Shown here: in pieces, positions 31,618 through 43,636 of the stretch | Layout: each line of letters begins with the position of its first letter | Position numbering within the stretch: the stretch's first letter is position 1 | Assembly (NCBI GenBank): GCA_013398175.1 | Contig: VZRZ01002253.1 | Coordinates: 62,001-126,000, forward strand | Reading direction: 5' to 3' | DNA from: Climacteris rufus | Lineage: Eukaryota; Chordata; Aves; Passeriformes; Climacteridae | DNA length: 64,000 nucleotides | The notes under the pieces: model-generated | Database searches by the model: none | What the model saw: only the letters and a program-made list of their open reading frames with translations | Told to the model about the DNA's origin: nothing | Translations under genes and position numbers: made by a program

Positions 31618-34600
31618 AATCACAGTCACTGGGTGGCATTTGCGACATCAATTTTACTTTTTACAATACAGGTCAAGTTTAAACTGGCACCAAAAGATAT
31701 GTATACAATTCAGTCACTTAATTATGTCTTTGATTCTTCTCTAACCAAAAAGAACAAGAGAACTCTTCCATGGGTGAAGTGATGTTCTTCTAGGAAAAAA
31801 ATTCAAGATATTCTTATTGTGAAATATTCAAATAGAATGGGCTCCAGTGCCATCTCTGCCATACAATACATAATTGAGTGTTTGCAGTGATGGCTTCTTC
31901 AGATCAAGTTCCCTGTTCAGTAAAGTCCACCTATATACACCTAGATGAACCTCAGCTCTTTGCTAAGCAAAGAGTTCTTCTAATGGTAAGTAACACTAGT
32001 GATACATATTGAATGCAACCCTTTTCTCTTGTGACTTCTTCCAGTCTCTAGGCCAAATGAGAGGAAAAGGGAGCATTGTGGCAGACAGAGGAGCTTGGAT
32101 GAGTGGTCACATGGAGAAATGGCACTCTGCAAAATCTTCACTGGAGAAACTGTATGAAAGTGTTTGACACAGTATACAGATTATAAATTTGTGTTTGGGG
32201 CCATTGCTGAAAGCTGCTGCTGAGTGCTTGAGTTTCAGCTTCTGAGCTTAAGTGTGAGAAATACAGAAACCATTGTTCTGACTTCTTCCCTTCCCCCCCC
32301 AGCAGACAAATTGAAAAAAACCCAGGAAATGAACTATTTGTAAAAAAATTAATCTCAGGGCTTCTTTTTTGTATGGCAAACAATTTACTTGAATTAAAAT
32401 ATTTTTTTTGTTTTGGGGAAAGATAAAAAGCAGACAAAATGAGAAACCACTTTACGAGCTGTCAGATGCAGATGCAGTAGCTTGGAGCACTCATCTAGGA
32501 GACAGAAGAGCAGCAATCCTCCTCCATGCCACCCATGGAGGTTTGAACCAGTATCTCTGACTCCCACGGGTAGTGCACTAATGCTGAGTTTGGTTTGTAT
32601 TTGGAAGTGCTGCTTCTATTTATCTTTTATTTTCTTTCTTTTTTTTTTTTTTAAACTTTACCTGACTGGGTTAACAGACTGAAAAAGAGTCTAAACCTGG
32701 GCATTCTGCCTCTCACATGAGCTTGATAAATGTTAGATTTGAGATGTTTATTCCCTTTCTTGTATTTTATCTTAATTTTCAGTAGTCAAGGAGGGACTGA
32801 GGGCATGGTAGTATAAACGGTTCAGGAACCTGGTCGTTAAAACAAGCAATGAAGAGGATGGATTCACTGTAGTTTCAAATTCCTCAAGTAAGAAAGACTG
32901 CAAATCTCCTTTTCAACTCAGTGATATCTGTGAGTAGTCGTGATAAAAAAACAACAGGACAGATCTGGAAAGGAATATTCTTTGATCACACTTTATTAAA
33001 AGATGCTTTGATTTTAAATAAAAATATTTTTGAAAGATTTGTGTACCCAGAACAAATGAACAGTGAGTTTATATTTAATTACAGTATAAACAGCGAGGAA
33101 TTATATTGAATGGTGATGAAAAACGCTTCTTTTGGGTGAAAACTCGTGGCTATGTATCCACATTCTGCATCTGGCCGTTGAATTAAAGTGTCCCAGAAGG
33201 TTAAAGACTGAAAAACATGATATTGCCATGAAATAATTTAGTTAGGAGATTTTAAGACACAAAGAATAGCAAGGATAAATCAGCTGAATATTTGTCAAAA
33301 TAAGAAAATATATTTTTATAGGGATCTGTCATCACAAGAACTTCAGCAAGTCTGTCAGTAAAATAAACCAAATTTTCTTCTTTTCTATTATAATTTCTTA
33401 TTAAAGGCATTTGAGGTTTTCAAAATCTTACTATGGCAGGTTCACAAAATATCAGAGCCAGTCTCCATAGCATACAAAGTGAATATCAGCAGGAATTTAA
33501 TATTATTCTTATCTCCTTCTACAGTGCACAGGTTAATTTCAGCTGACACTATCAAATTATTGCATGTTATGGCAGCTTTTCAGAGGTATCCTTGGGCACA
33601 GGAGACAAGGTTAGTCTCATCTTTGCTGTACCTTTTGCTGGCCTTCTCAGTTAAGCAAGCTTCACTTATTTCCTTCCAGGCACAGAGAAATAATTTATTA
33701 TGACAGCTAATCCTCTGGTGAAGAAATTATCATTCACAGGAACACTATATTCAAAAGGCTAAGGACTTCCTAGAATCTCACATTTTACAGTGTACATTTG
33801 GTTCCTTTGTACATATTTTAAAATCTTGTTATCAATGCTAGGAAATGAATTGGGTCAACTCTGTTCAAAAGGGACTGTCTTTTCAGAGTGGATGTGCACC
33901 TAGTTGCCTGGAGGGGCAATACAATTGGATGGATGCTAGAGGGACAAACATGATGCTCTGGTAATCTATTCAGATGGAATACACATGGTGAGGCATATCA
34001 GCGTTTGCACACACACCCTCCACAGACCTGGCACTAGCATTAGTTTAATTAATAAACATCTGAAGGGGTGAAACAAGAAGGTAAGATATGCTCGAGAAGG
34101 TCTGAAGCCAAATTAACCTATTCACACTAAGGTCAAGGGAGATTGACTCATTTACACTACATGTGAATCTTGTCTATTATTTTTGCAAAACCAGGGGCCC
34201 ATTACAGCAAATTAGCTGTTTCTGTTACCTTTAAGAAGAAATGTTTCTACTAGAATGATTTTCTGTCGCATTGGTGAGTTTTGTGTTGTCTGAGTTTTGT
34301 GTTGTGCTTTTCTGGGTAATGCTAGCGTGAAATGGAGCATCGCCAGCTTGTCACAGGAGGCAGATAAGATGTCAGCCAGTTGTGCTGATGGGCCAGAGTC
34401 ATGTCTGTGCCTGTCATGTTGGCATTCTGCTGTAAGACTGGCAAAGCTGCCTTTTCTCCAAGCACCTGCTTACTTTGAAGCTGCTTTGATATGTTGCTGT
34501 TTATTTTCTGGAAAACAAGTTCCATGAAAATTCCTCCTAAGGCAAATTTACAGGTGCTTTTTATGAGAAAAAGATTTTTTTTTTTATGACAGTATTTGCC

Positions 34601-37600
34601 TCTAGTATAAATCTTACTCCAGCCCATAAGGCTCACTTGCATCCCACAGCTCAAAAACTTGTATACACTTCATTAATCTGCTCTTGTAAGGAGACAGAGG
34701 TTCAGTGATAATAGCACCCTAAGTAATGTTAAGACACAGACAATTTTTAAAGGAAACTTCGAACTATAATAAAGCACTTTATTTTCTTTTTTTTTGTATA
34801 TCTAAGAATAAAACCTCTAGATGGCACCAGAAGAACAAGATAGAAATAAGTAGATCTTAAAAAGTTCTGCCAGCTATAGCATATCCATCATTTTGATGCA
34901 ATCACATCACTTAGGCAATGGGAGATTATTAAAAGCATTATACTTACGCTAGTGACAAGGACAGATCCAGCAAATGACTGCTTCCCGGAAATAGCAGGTG
35001 ATTTTGCAAGCAATAACACTGCCTCTTAATCTTTGCGTGACACACATTAGGAGGTTAAGCACGTCTTGTAAAATATTGCAAGACTCATTTTAGATCAAGT
35101 TTCTCCTTAGTGTATGAAAACCCCCATGTATCCACTATATTTATGAAGGAAGATTTGCTTTTGAGCTTTGAATGCAAGCTTCTCAGACTTAGCAGCTTCC
35201 ACAGGTTTCCAAAACACTCTTTCCAACACTGCCAGGCCCATGCCCTACAATTTTTATTCAGCCTTTTCAGAGGGATGATTCAGTTTAAAATTAATGTGAG
35301 GTGTGTGAGCAAAGAGCGGATCTGGCTCTCAGCACTGTCACTGCCAGATTTAGTGATGTCAAGACCTGTAAGGAACTACCACTAGACTTCTAGATGCATA
35401 TTTAATTCCTCATTGGAAATTGTATGTGACTCAATACTAACTTTGTCCTCAGGTATTAGCTCAAGGTTTATCCGACTGTTGTATTTTAAAATAGTGCACT
35501 TGTCTTCACATCATTTTGTTTGTGAACATTTGAACTTGGTGTGGGAGCAGTAAAGGATTGTTAACTAGTCATAAATGTGTGACATATTTTAGGTTAATGT
35601 AACTTCATTTTATGTTACTGTTTCTCCTCTGTTATATTCATATTGTACAGCTGACATCTGATAGGAAAAAGACTTAGACACCCTACTGCAGTTAGAAGTG
35701 ATATGGTTAATAGCTTCAGCTAAAGCTTTTGCTATGGTATCCTAAACAATCCAGCAAAGATTATCCACTGCAGATTTCACTGGGCACCGGCACATCCCAA
35801 AAGTGAATTTGCCCTCCACCCTGCTGAGGGCCTCTGTGGAAAGCCATTATCTATCCAATGACGTTGACGCACACAGCACTGAGAAGAGAGGCAGATGGAA
35901 AGAGCTACAACTTCTGTTAAAGACAGAGCCAGTGCAGCTCTTTACCATTTTAAATCACAGTACAGATGATGATCAGAATTTTAGTCTGCTGGCTTAGTGA
36001 CCTTCACTGGACCACTTTGAATGAAGAAGTGCACTAAAAGCCAATCCAACAATTGTAAATCAACCCAAAGCCAGCTATCCTGATTGCAAGATAGTATGTG
36101 AAAAAGAACCACATAAAGTCATGTGCCACTTTAGCTGCCTGGGAAAAAAATTCCTTCCATATATGAAAACGGCAATCAACCTCCTGCATGGTGCTTAATG
36201 GGAGGTAAAACACAAGACGACTCCCTGGCTGGGATTATGAGGCCACATGCAGATATCTCCATCTGAGCTAATCACTGAAACTCCCTTCTTGGAAATGGAG
36301 AGAAACAAGTACCAGTAGGGCACAAGTCATGTCATTCTAAAGCAGCTGTCTCAAATAAATGAGATGAATCATGTATATTTTCATTGGAGTGAGTTTAGTA
36401 TAACCTGGAGAGACTTCTGCATGGCTGATGTTTGAATTCAGGTGTGATAAATTCGGCACCATGTTTCTCTGATTTAGCTCTTTATTTGAAGAATCTATTT
36501 ACAGAGTTCCTTCTTAATAGCTGAAATTTTTACAGACTGTCTTTCTCTACTGAATTCCTGTAATTCAATACCTTCTCTGTGATGTCCATCTTATTTCAAA
36601 ATCTCTGTACAAGAATCTGTTGATTTTCATCAGTCACTAGGTCTCCACTTATGGCTGACTCTCACCATTTGGCCTTTATGAAGACATAGTATTAGGCCTT
36701 CAAGTCTTTTAAATATGTAGATCTTCATCCCAGTTTTTGATTGTCTGTGATGCTGCTGTCAATGTGGGACTTGTTTCTGCCTTTTCTCCTCTCAATGCCA
36801 TCTCTCTGTGGCAACATCTCAACCAATAGATACCGTAAGCCTTTCATGGTCTGTCAGTGTCCTTTATCTAAGCCCATAAGATGTGCCTTGTGCAGTTTCT
36901 CTGTTGTGTTGGCAAAGGATACCTCTGGCTGGAGAAGCATTGTTTTGTGATTCTCGTAACTCCAACAACTTCTGCTCAAGTCAGCTTAGTGACTGGCAAA
37001 AGCTCTGAATCCTCCTGCTCCTGGGCTGGAATCTGTCTGCTTTAGTCTTCTGTTTGTATCTGACTAGTTCCAGTTGTCTTTCTGTTCAGCTCTGTTACTC
37101 TCTAGGCTTTGTGATTTCTTGGTATGATCTGTCTTCCTCTGTCATTCCATCTGCTGTCATTTGATCCTGCTTTAATGGCAGGATCTTTCCCAATAAATAA
37201 AACAGCACAAGGCTTACGTTTCTAGTCCCTAGACCAACACACGGTACATATCACACTAATCTCTTCCCGCACCCACCACAAACTGCAGTGTCATCTGAAC
37301 TGCCCACTGGAGACAGTACTTACCCACCCTAACTTCAGATCAAGAGGCGTTCAGGAGTGTGTGAGCTGACCTGCACCAAAACTTTGCTAAGGTCAGTCCA
37401 AAAAAGTAAAAATACTAGCTAATCAAATTTAGTGCTGATGCCTTAGCACTGGTTAATTTACTAGAAGAGGTTGTAACCGAAGTGTCCAAGCACCAGTAGC
37501 AATATGAAATGTGTATATGATAGCATCAAGACTTAGAGACTTGTAAGTAAATAATTGAGGCTACATGCCCTGCTATTCTAATAACCACTTTTCAGCAAGC

Positions 37601-38323
37601 AAACCTGTCCTAACAGAAATGAAATATTTGATTCAGCAGCCTGTGAATCTTGTACTGTTGGTATCTGAACACAGCATTTCTGGATGTTGACCCTTTCCTG
37701 TTCATGACACCTTTTTATCACCATTCTCCACTGGTGATCTTTCCACTAATTTTGGGGTAAGAGGGGGAAAATGGTTTATGATTAACTGGCACGTTTGTAC
37801 TTGAAATCATCTACCATGAATACAGCACTTTGCAGGTTTAAACCTTACACTTCCTGATTTTCTTCTTGGCTTTTGGATAGACCTCCAGGTCACGTACAGT
37901 AAACACCTGTGGCAGCTTTGGCTGTTAAAGGTTATGTTCTGACCTTTCAGGAACAGGTTGGGCTCTCGTGAGATCTTTTTCCTTATCTTGGTGCATACCC
38001 CCTGCTGCTGCAGTCTGGCATTTATGCCTTGTCAATGGGATTCAAATTTTTCTCAGATGCATCTTTCTCTCTCAGCGTGACATGCAACCTGTTTCGGTTT
38101 GTCATGGAGTCTTAAACCTGCTTTTGTGTTCTCTTTCAACGCAATCATGTTTTTATGCACAGCTCTCCTTTTAGAAAGGTAGACAGATTCCTATAGACCT
38201 TATTTCTTCAGGCTTACTCATATTAAGTAAGTCTGCGTCTCATTCTCCTGTGACTGCCTGAAGTGTTCTGCTGCAAATCAGAGAGTATCTCTTGGAGACC
38301 TCTCTGTCTTCTACATCATTAAG
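31618..38323. other. Intergenic DNA downstream of MYOM2, no gene recognised
   Basis: 6.7 kb without a supportable gene. All open frames are shorter than about 115 codons, have no family signature and lie in AT-rich sequence. T runs occur near 32,638-32,653 and 34,576-34,586. A weak tRNA-like segment near 32,470-32,600 is discussed in the findings. Confidence 0.6.
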
Positions 38324-38934
38324 TGTTGTAGTTTAGCACCAGCTGACAACTAAGCACCATGTAGCTGATTGTTCACTTTGCCTAGACCTCCCACTCCGGT
38401 AGGGGGAAGAATGGGAAAGGAAAGGTAAACTGTGGGTTGAGATAATTACAGTTTCATAATAATTAAAAAAATGCCTCTGATGATAATAAAAAATAACAAC
38501 AACAACAATAATAATAATAGTAATGATAATAATAATGATGAAAAGAGGTGAGACAGAGAGAGGGGAATAAAACCTGAGAGAAACAAGGGATGCACAATAC
38601 AATTACTCACCATATGCTGACCAATGTCTAGACCATTCCTGAACAACATTCAGCAACCCCCAGCCAACTCCCCGCAGTATACATGCTCTGGTATGGAATA
38701 TTCCATTGGCCAATTCAGGTTAGCTTTCCTGGCTATCCTCCCTCCCAGCTTCTTGTGCATCTGCTCACTGGCAGAGCACGAGGCACTGGAAAGGCCTTGA
38801 TTTAGAGTAAGTACTATTAGCAACATCTAAAACATCAATTTGTTATTAACATTATTCTCATACTAAATCCAAAACACAGAACTTTACAAGCTACTAAGAA
38901 GAAAATTAACTTTATCCCAGCTGAAATCAGAACA
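38324..38934 (-). mobile_element. Solo LTR of an endogenous retrovirus, antisense, about 611 bp
   Basis: The element begins TGTTGTAGTTTAGC and ends ...CAGAACA, so it has TG...CA ends. Its right end (AAGAAAATTAACTTTATCCC) matches the right end of the 20.8-21.2 kb LTR. It contains a GTGGGTTGAGATAA core shared with the 60.0 kb LTR and an internal AAC/AAT microsatellite. The flanking six bases (ATTAAG and CCAAAT) do not match, so the target duplication is lost or the edge is off. No viral coding sequence is present. Confidence 0.75.
38481..38540. repeat. AAC/AAT microsatellite inside the LTR
   Basis: AAC units followed by AAT units with a few substitutions (AATAGTAATGAT). It lies inside the 38.3 kb LTR. 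Confidence 0.85.
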
Positions 38935-41900
38935 CCAAATCAGCTCTGTTTTAACCTGTTTAATTAATCATGATTTCCCTTCCCAGAATCTTATCCTTGC
39001 TTCATAGTGGCAAAGATTCAGAAACATAATTTCTATCACTTTCCAAGCTCTGCACAATACATTCTGACAGGCTCTGATCAAGCCTCTTGTCCATCCCATG
39101 CCAAAACATATGACTATTTCATTCCAAAGAACATAGCTAGTAATTCCGCTCCCATCAGAGAACATCCTGTTGGGCCTGACAGGCTCTAATTGAAAATGCC
39201 ATGGACTAATGACTTTGCAGTAACTGTGCTCCCAAGTCTCCTCCTGAGGCCTCAGACTGTAATTAAAGATGCTCCACAGGCATTTCAGGATTGACAGCTT
39301 GCTTATATTTGTCTTCATTTTTTCAGATGATCTTGTATTTTGATGTAAAAGAGACAGAACAGGGATATTCTGAGTAGCAAAAGGGACTTTTGTCTTTAGT
39401 CTGAGCAGTTAAACAAGTTGAGCCTATAAGGGATAACCCATCCAGAAAAATGCAGCCAAGACTTGTAGTGTTTTCTCTTTCAGCAGTGATACTGGGAATA
39501 ACACCAGCACACTTTCCCTAGAGACTGAGTTAACCTTTGAAGGATTGCTTATCCTTCTTGCAGGAACAAACATTTCCAGCATAAGCCAAATCCAGTTCAC
39601 ATGCCAACAAACTTCACCCACAGTGTGGAGACCCTCACATAATATTGACAGCCTAAGTGAGCCTTCTTTGAGCTCTCCTTGCTTGGCAGTGTGGCTGTAC
39701 TGTGGTGCTCTTCCCTGGAGCTGATCTTTGGTAGCAACCAACATCATGCATAAGCTTAAAGTCTGGTAACTTTGACTTGCTAACTTTGATTTGTGTCTTG
39801 ATATGTTTTGAATCAGAGTTCAAATGCTTGTGTTCTACAGTAAAAAAGTGAACCTTATAACACGGAACTTTGTTACACCACAGTTTTATGGCATCACACT
39901 AAAAGTGCTTTTGCTAATATCTTTGACAGCAGTTCTTTAAGTGATCTAAATTCATGACAGATTGAATGGAGAGGAACAGGAAAGAGGATCTTCAGAAGAA
40001 AGTTGTCTCTTGCTATCCTCTTCGAAACCTGTTTAAATTTGGCCAAGTTGGTAAATATTAATTTGCACATGAATAGAGATTTACGAGACGTAGAAATGTC
40101 TGATGGTTCTGTGCACACAGGTCAAGCTCTAGCCAACAGCAGCTTGCCCTTTCCCTGTGATGATCCTCTATGCCAGAGGCAGTGCCTCCTCTCCTAGCTG
40201 CTGTAGTGAAAGCATCTCTTTTCTTCCTCCTGCTTCCCTGCGGGATTCAGGCAGGGTAGGAAAGAGCGTTGTCTAATGCTGTTACAGAGCAGATGAGGAT
40301 AGATGGTTGTGGAAAGCCCGAGATTGGAGGAAGTCCAGGGAGAAGAGGGGAAGGGGGACTATGGATATGATGGGAGGCAGCTGATAGAATGAGAGAAAGC
40401 ATCTGATCCTGGGGATAATGGGCTGTCTGTGAAAGCAAGCAATAGCAAGGAACAAGGAGAGTTTTAAAAGTACAAGGGGGAGCACGAGGTAGAGGGGAAG
40501 AAGACTGCAGTGAAGGGGATGAGCAGGAGGCTCAGATGAGTACTTAGATACATGAGTTGACGAGGCAATAATAAAACAGAATACAGCTGGATATGAAGGC
40601 CCAAAAGCAATAAAGACACAAGCTCATGGGCTGGATGACATGTATTTTTCCCCAGAGCCTGAGATCATAGGCACCTCTGTGTATCTAAGAACAGTATTTT
40701 ATGAATTCTGCTATTGATTAGCCAAAATCATTATTGGCACAGCTCCTAAGGGAGCAGAGCATGGCAGGTGAGTGGGGTAAGCAGGGCTGAAACTCAGGTG
40801 AATCAAAAGATCTAAACAGTAGGATACAGTGACAGGAAGAGAAAGACTGGTGAGAAATTGAAGTAGAGATGCTGTTCTAACTGGGGAACACCATGTCAGA
40901 CTACAAGACATAGTGGAAGAAAGAGAGAAACACACAATGAAGCTCACAGTCTGAGAAGGAGACTGATAGTGGGTATGTTCATGGACATGTGAGGATATTT
41001 GCAGTGTTAGTGTCAGAATTTCAGTTTGCAAGAAGTGTTAGGTGGCAGAAGACACTGACATCAGAAGCAGAGATATGTGCTTGAGCTGCACAAGAAGGTT
41101 CAGTCTAGTCAGATGACTGTAACAGTTGTTCATTCAGATATGACAGTTATATCTCTGCACAGCTTTGTTCTTCTAAATGTGAAGACTACCACGTTCACTA
41201 AAGGACTCAACTGCATGATTCTAAAGAAATTGTAAAAATGAAAGTCTGTGACCAGATCCTCAAGACAAACTTGCCAAATCTCTACCTGAAATTTTCTGGC
41301 AGCTGTTTCTCCCTCAGGATCTCTGTGCAGCACTGGACCTGCTAAACTTAGTATGTAGGGTGACCTGAATATGTTATTCATGATGAGAAGTCAGATATTC
41401 TCTTCTATCTGAGGAGATGCTAGCTGGGAATTCTTTAGTTTGAGGAGTATTTTCTCCTTACCAGCTGTTCAGATACCAATAACAGAGCTGCCACAAACTA
41501 AAGATTATGTTTGGGCTATATAACCTGATTAAATGTTCTTTTCTGGTTGACTGGCATTGGGATGGATCTCAAATAAGGCAGAGCAGGACCTGCACAGTTA
41601 TCAGTATTCTCTCTGAAGTGATTTCATCTGTCAAGCTGCATAGAGCTTTTTACTTTGGTTTTATAAAGTCAAAATCTTTAATAGAAAAAACAATGAAGGA
41701 TCCAATGACCTGTCAGTTTCACTGATGTGTCCCTGGTTCTCTGTACCCAGTTCCAGTGACTCATTGTGGCCATAACCACAATGTTGATGTCTCTCTTGCT
41801 CTTCTGGCATGGTACAAAACAACTCCCAAGAATCTAGCATACATTTTTCTCACATCTAGAATTACGTTGCTTTCAAAGTTCTCTTTTGTTTTCATTGCCT

Positions 41901-42581
41901 TGCCATTGGGGCCATCAGCTATTGTGTGAAGAATCACAGCTCGGCTGTTGCAGAAGAAAAGCAAGTATATTTTAACTGCCATTTTATGATTTTTTTAAGC
42001 TATCCTCTGTTTTCTTTAATATTCTGACTTAACATAAATGATTCTATGATGAACCTACACTTAATTTGAAACACAAAGAGAAGCTATTTCACAGAAATCT
42101 GATTTTCCTTTTTTTTTTGAATTTTATTTCATTTTGATGGCTAATTCCAGAAAGAACACGAGTATCCCATCCCTTTTTTTTTTTTTTTTTACAAGGACTT
42201 GATGGAGTGCATAAACTCTAATGCAGTATGAATCATATTAGAGAAGCTTGATAACCACTGCTCAGTATTGCTATTCAACCCAGAACATCAACACCTTACC
42301 TATAATTTACTGGAAGTACATTTTATAGTGACAAACTTTAATAGATCAGTATTCAAACTCTTCACAGAAAAGCAAAATTATGAGGATAGGATAGCAGAGG
42401 AAAGATATTGCACTTTGTGAATAAGATGTATCATGAAAGAAATATCATGGGCAACTGAAGTTCTTGAAAAGTTTGAGTTTGTGAGCTGGAGGAAAATTGG
42501 GAAGTTGGAATGTAAGAAACTCTGACAACACAACTTGCAAAAAATAGGTGTTTTGTAACTTGTCTCACCTGTTGCTCTCTA
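38935..42581. other. Intergenic DNA, no gene recognised; purine-rich stretches
   Basis: 3.6 kb with no supported gene. The plus strand is strongly purine-rich at about 40,258-40,560 and again at about 40,740-41,110. The minus-strand frame at 41,761-41,982 has no recognisable family. Confidence 0.6.
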
Positions 42582-42885
42582 CAATTAACTACCTGAAAGG
42601 AGGTTGTAGCAAGGTGGGGGTCATTCTCCCTTCCAGAGAATATGACCTCAAGCTGCACCAGGGGAGGCTTAGGTTTGATATCACAAAGAATTTCTTCATG
42701 GTAAGGGTTGCTAAGCATTGAAACTGGCTGTCCAGGGAGAGGGTGGAGTCACCATTCCTGAAAGTGTTTAAAAAATAGCTGGATGGGGCATTTGGTGTCA
42801 TGATCTTGACAAGGTGGTGATTGATCAAAGGTTGAACTCGATGATCTTGAAGGTCTTTTCCAACCTAATTGATTCTGTGCTTCTG
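42582..42885 (+). mobile_element. CR1 LINE 3' part, sense orientation, about 300 bp
   Basis: It begins ATTAACTACCTGAAAGGAGG, continues through CTGTCCAGGGAGAGGGTGGA and ends GATGATCTTGAAGGTC then CCAACCTAATTGATTCTGTG. This covers the end of CR1 ORF2 and its 3' tail. It looks like the same CR1 group as the antisense copy at 7.8-9.2 kb: the reverse complement of 7,860-8,140 follows the same order. Confidence 0.9.
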
Positions 42886-43330
42886 TTAAAATTTGAAGAA
42901 CAAAGTAAAGGAAAAAAAATATAGATAAACAGAGGATATCTACACAGTGACTGATCCACCATAAAAATCTCAATTGCTCTCAGAGGTGTCTTTGCCTAGA
43001 GGGCAAGGTTTTTCTCAGGGGCTAGAGCACATATACCTGTAGAGCCAAATACAGGTTTTTGTGTCTTGTGTGATGCACCATGCATGAAAACATTTGAAAA
43101 AAGCAATGTGTGAAAATATGGGCAGTGCTATAATCCAGCCATCCTTCTATTGCTTGAAAAATTACTAACAGATAAACATTCAACATCAGGTATTGGGAGG
43201 AAGTGGCCCTCCTTAAGGGTAGCAGAATACAAATTAAAAGCAGTAATTTTCAACAGTGAGACTCAATTAACATGGGGCATAGTTTTCAATAGCAATTGAG
43301 AAAGAGAGGGTCTTTCTGAATGGATACAGT
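42886..43330. other. Intergenic spacer, nothing recognised
   Basis: AT-rich sequence between the CR1 fragment and the LTR. Confidence 0.5.
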
Positions 43331-43636
43331 GTTGCCCTGAGTTTTGCAGTTCTTGATGTTTTCATTCTTCTGTAACTGTTTCTCACACATTCTCTGTAAA
43401 CATATCCATGTTTTTGTAATGGTAGTTTATTATTTACATTCCTTTCTCCTGGGCAGAGAGTTTGATGGATATTTCCTTTGACCAGTGTGGTTGAGGGGTG
43501 GCAAGTTGTCCCTCCAATCCACTGTGGTTTCTAAGACACATATAAAATAAAGTACGGCCCAGTTAGGGGCCAGTAGTTGTTCTTTGCTCTCTTGTTACAG
43601 GTGTCCGTGTCCTTCTTTTCATGTCCTATTGCAACA
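43331..43636 (+). mobile_element. Solo LTR-like element, plus strand (copy related to 25.9 kb)
   Basis: It aligns with 25,941-26,254 over its whole length. It has CATATAAAATAAAG at about 43,539-43,552, so the TATA and poly(A) motifs overlap, and it ends GCAACA. Edges come from where similarity to the other copy stops. Confidence 0.65.

Noticed and set aside
41761..41982. Minus-strand 73-codon frame with a non-repetitive composition
   Set aside because: I considered a processed pseudogene fragment, but no family was recognised, and there is no poly-A tail or target duplication.
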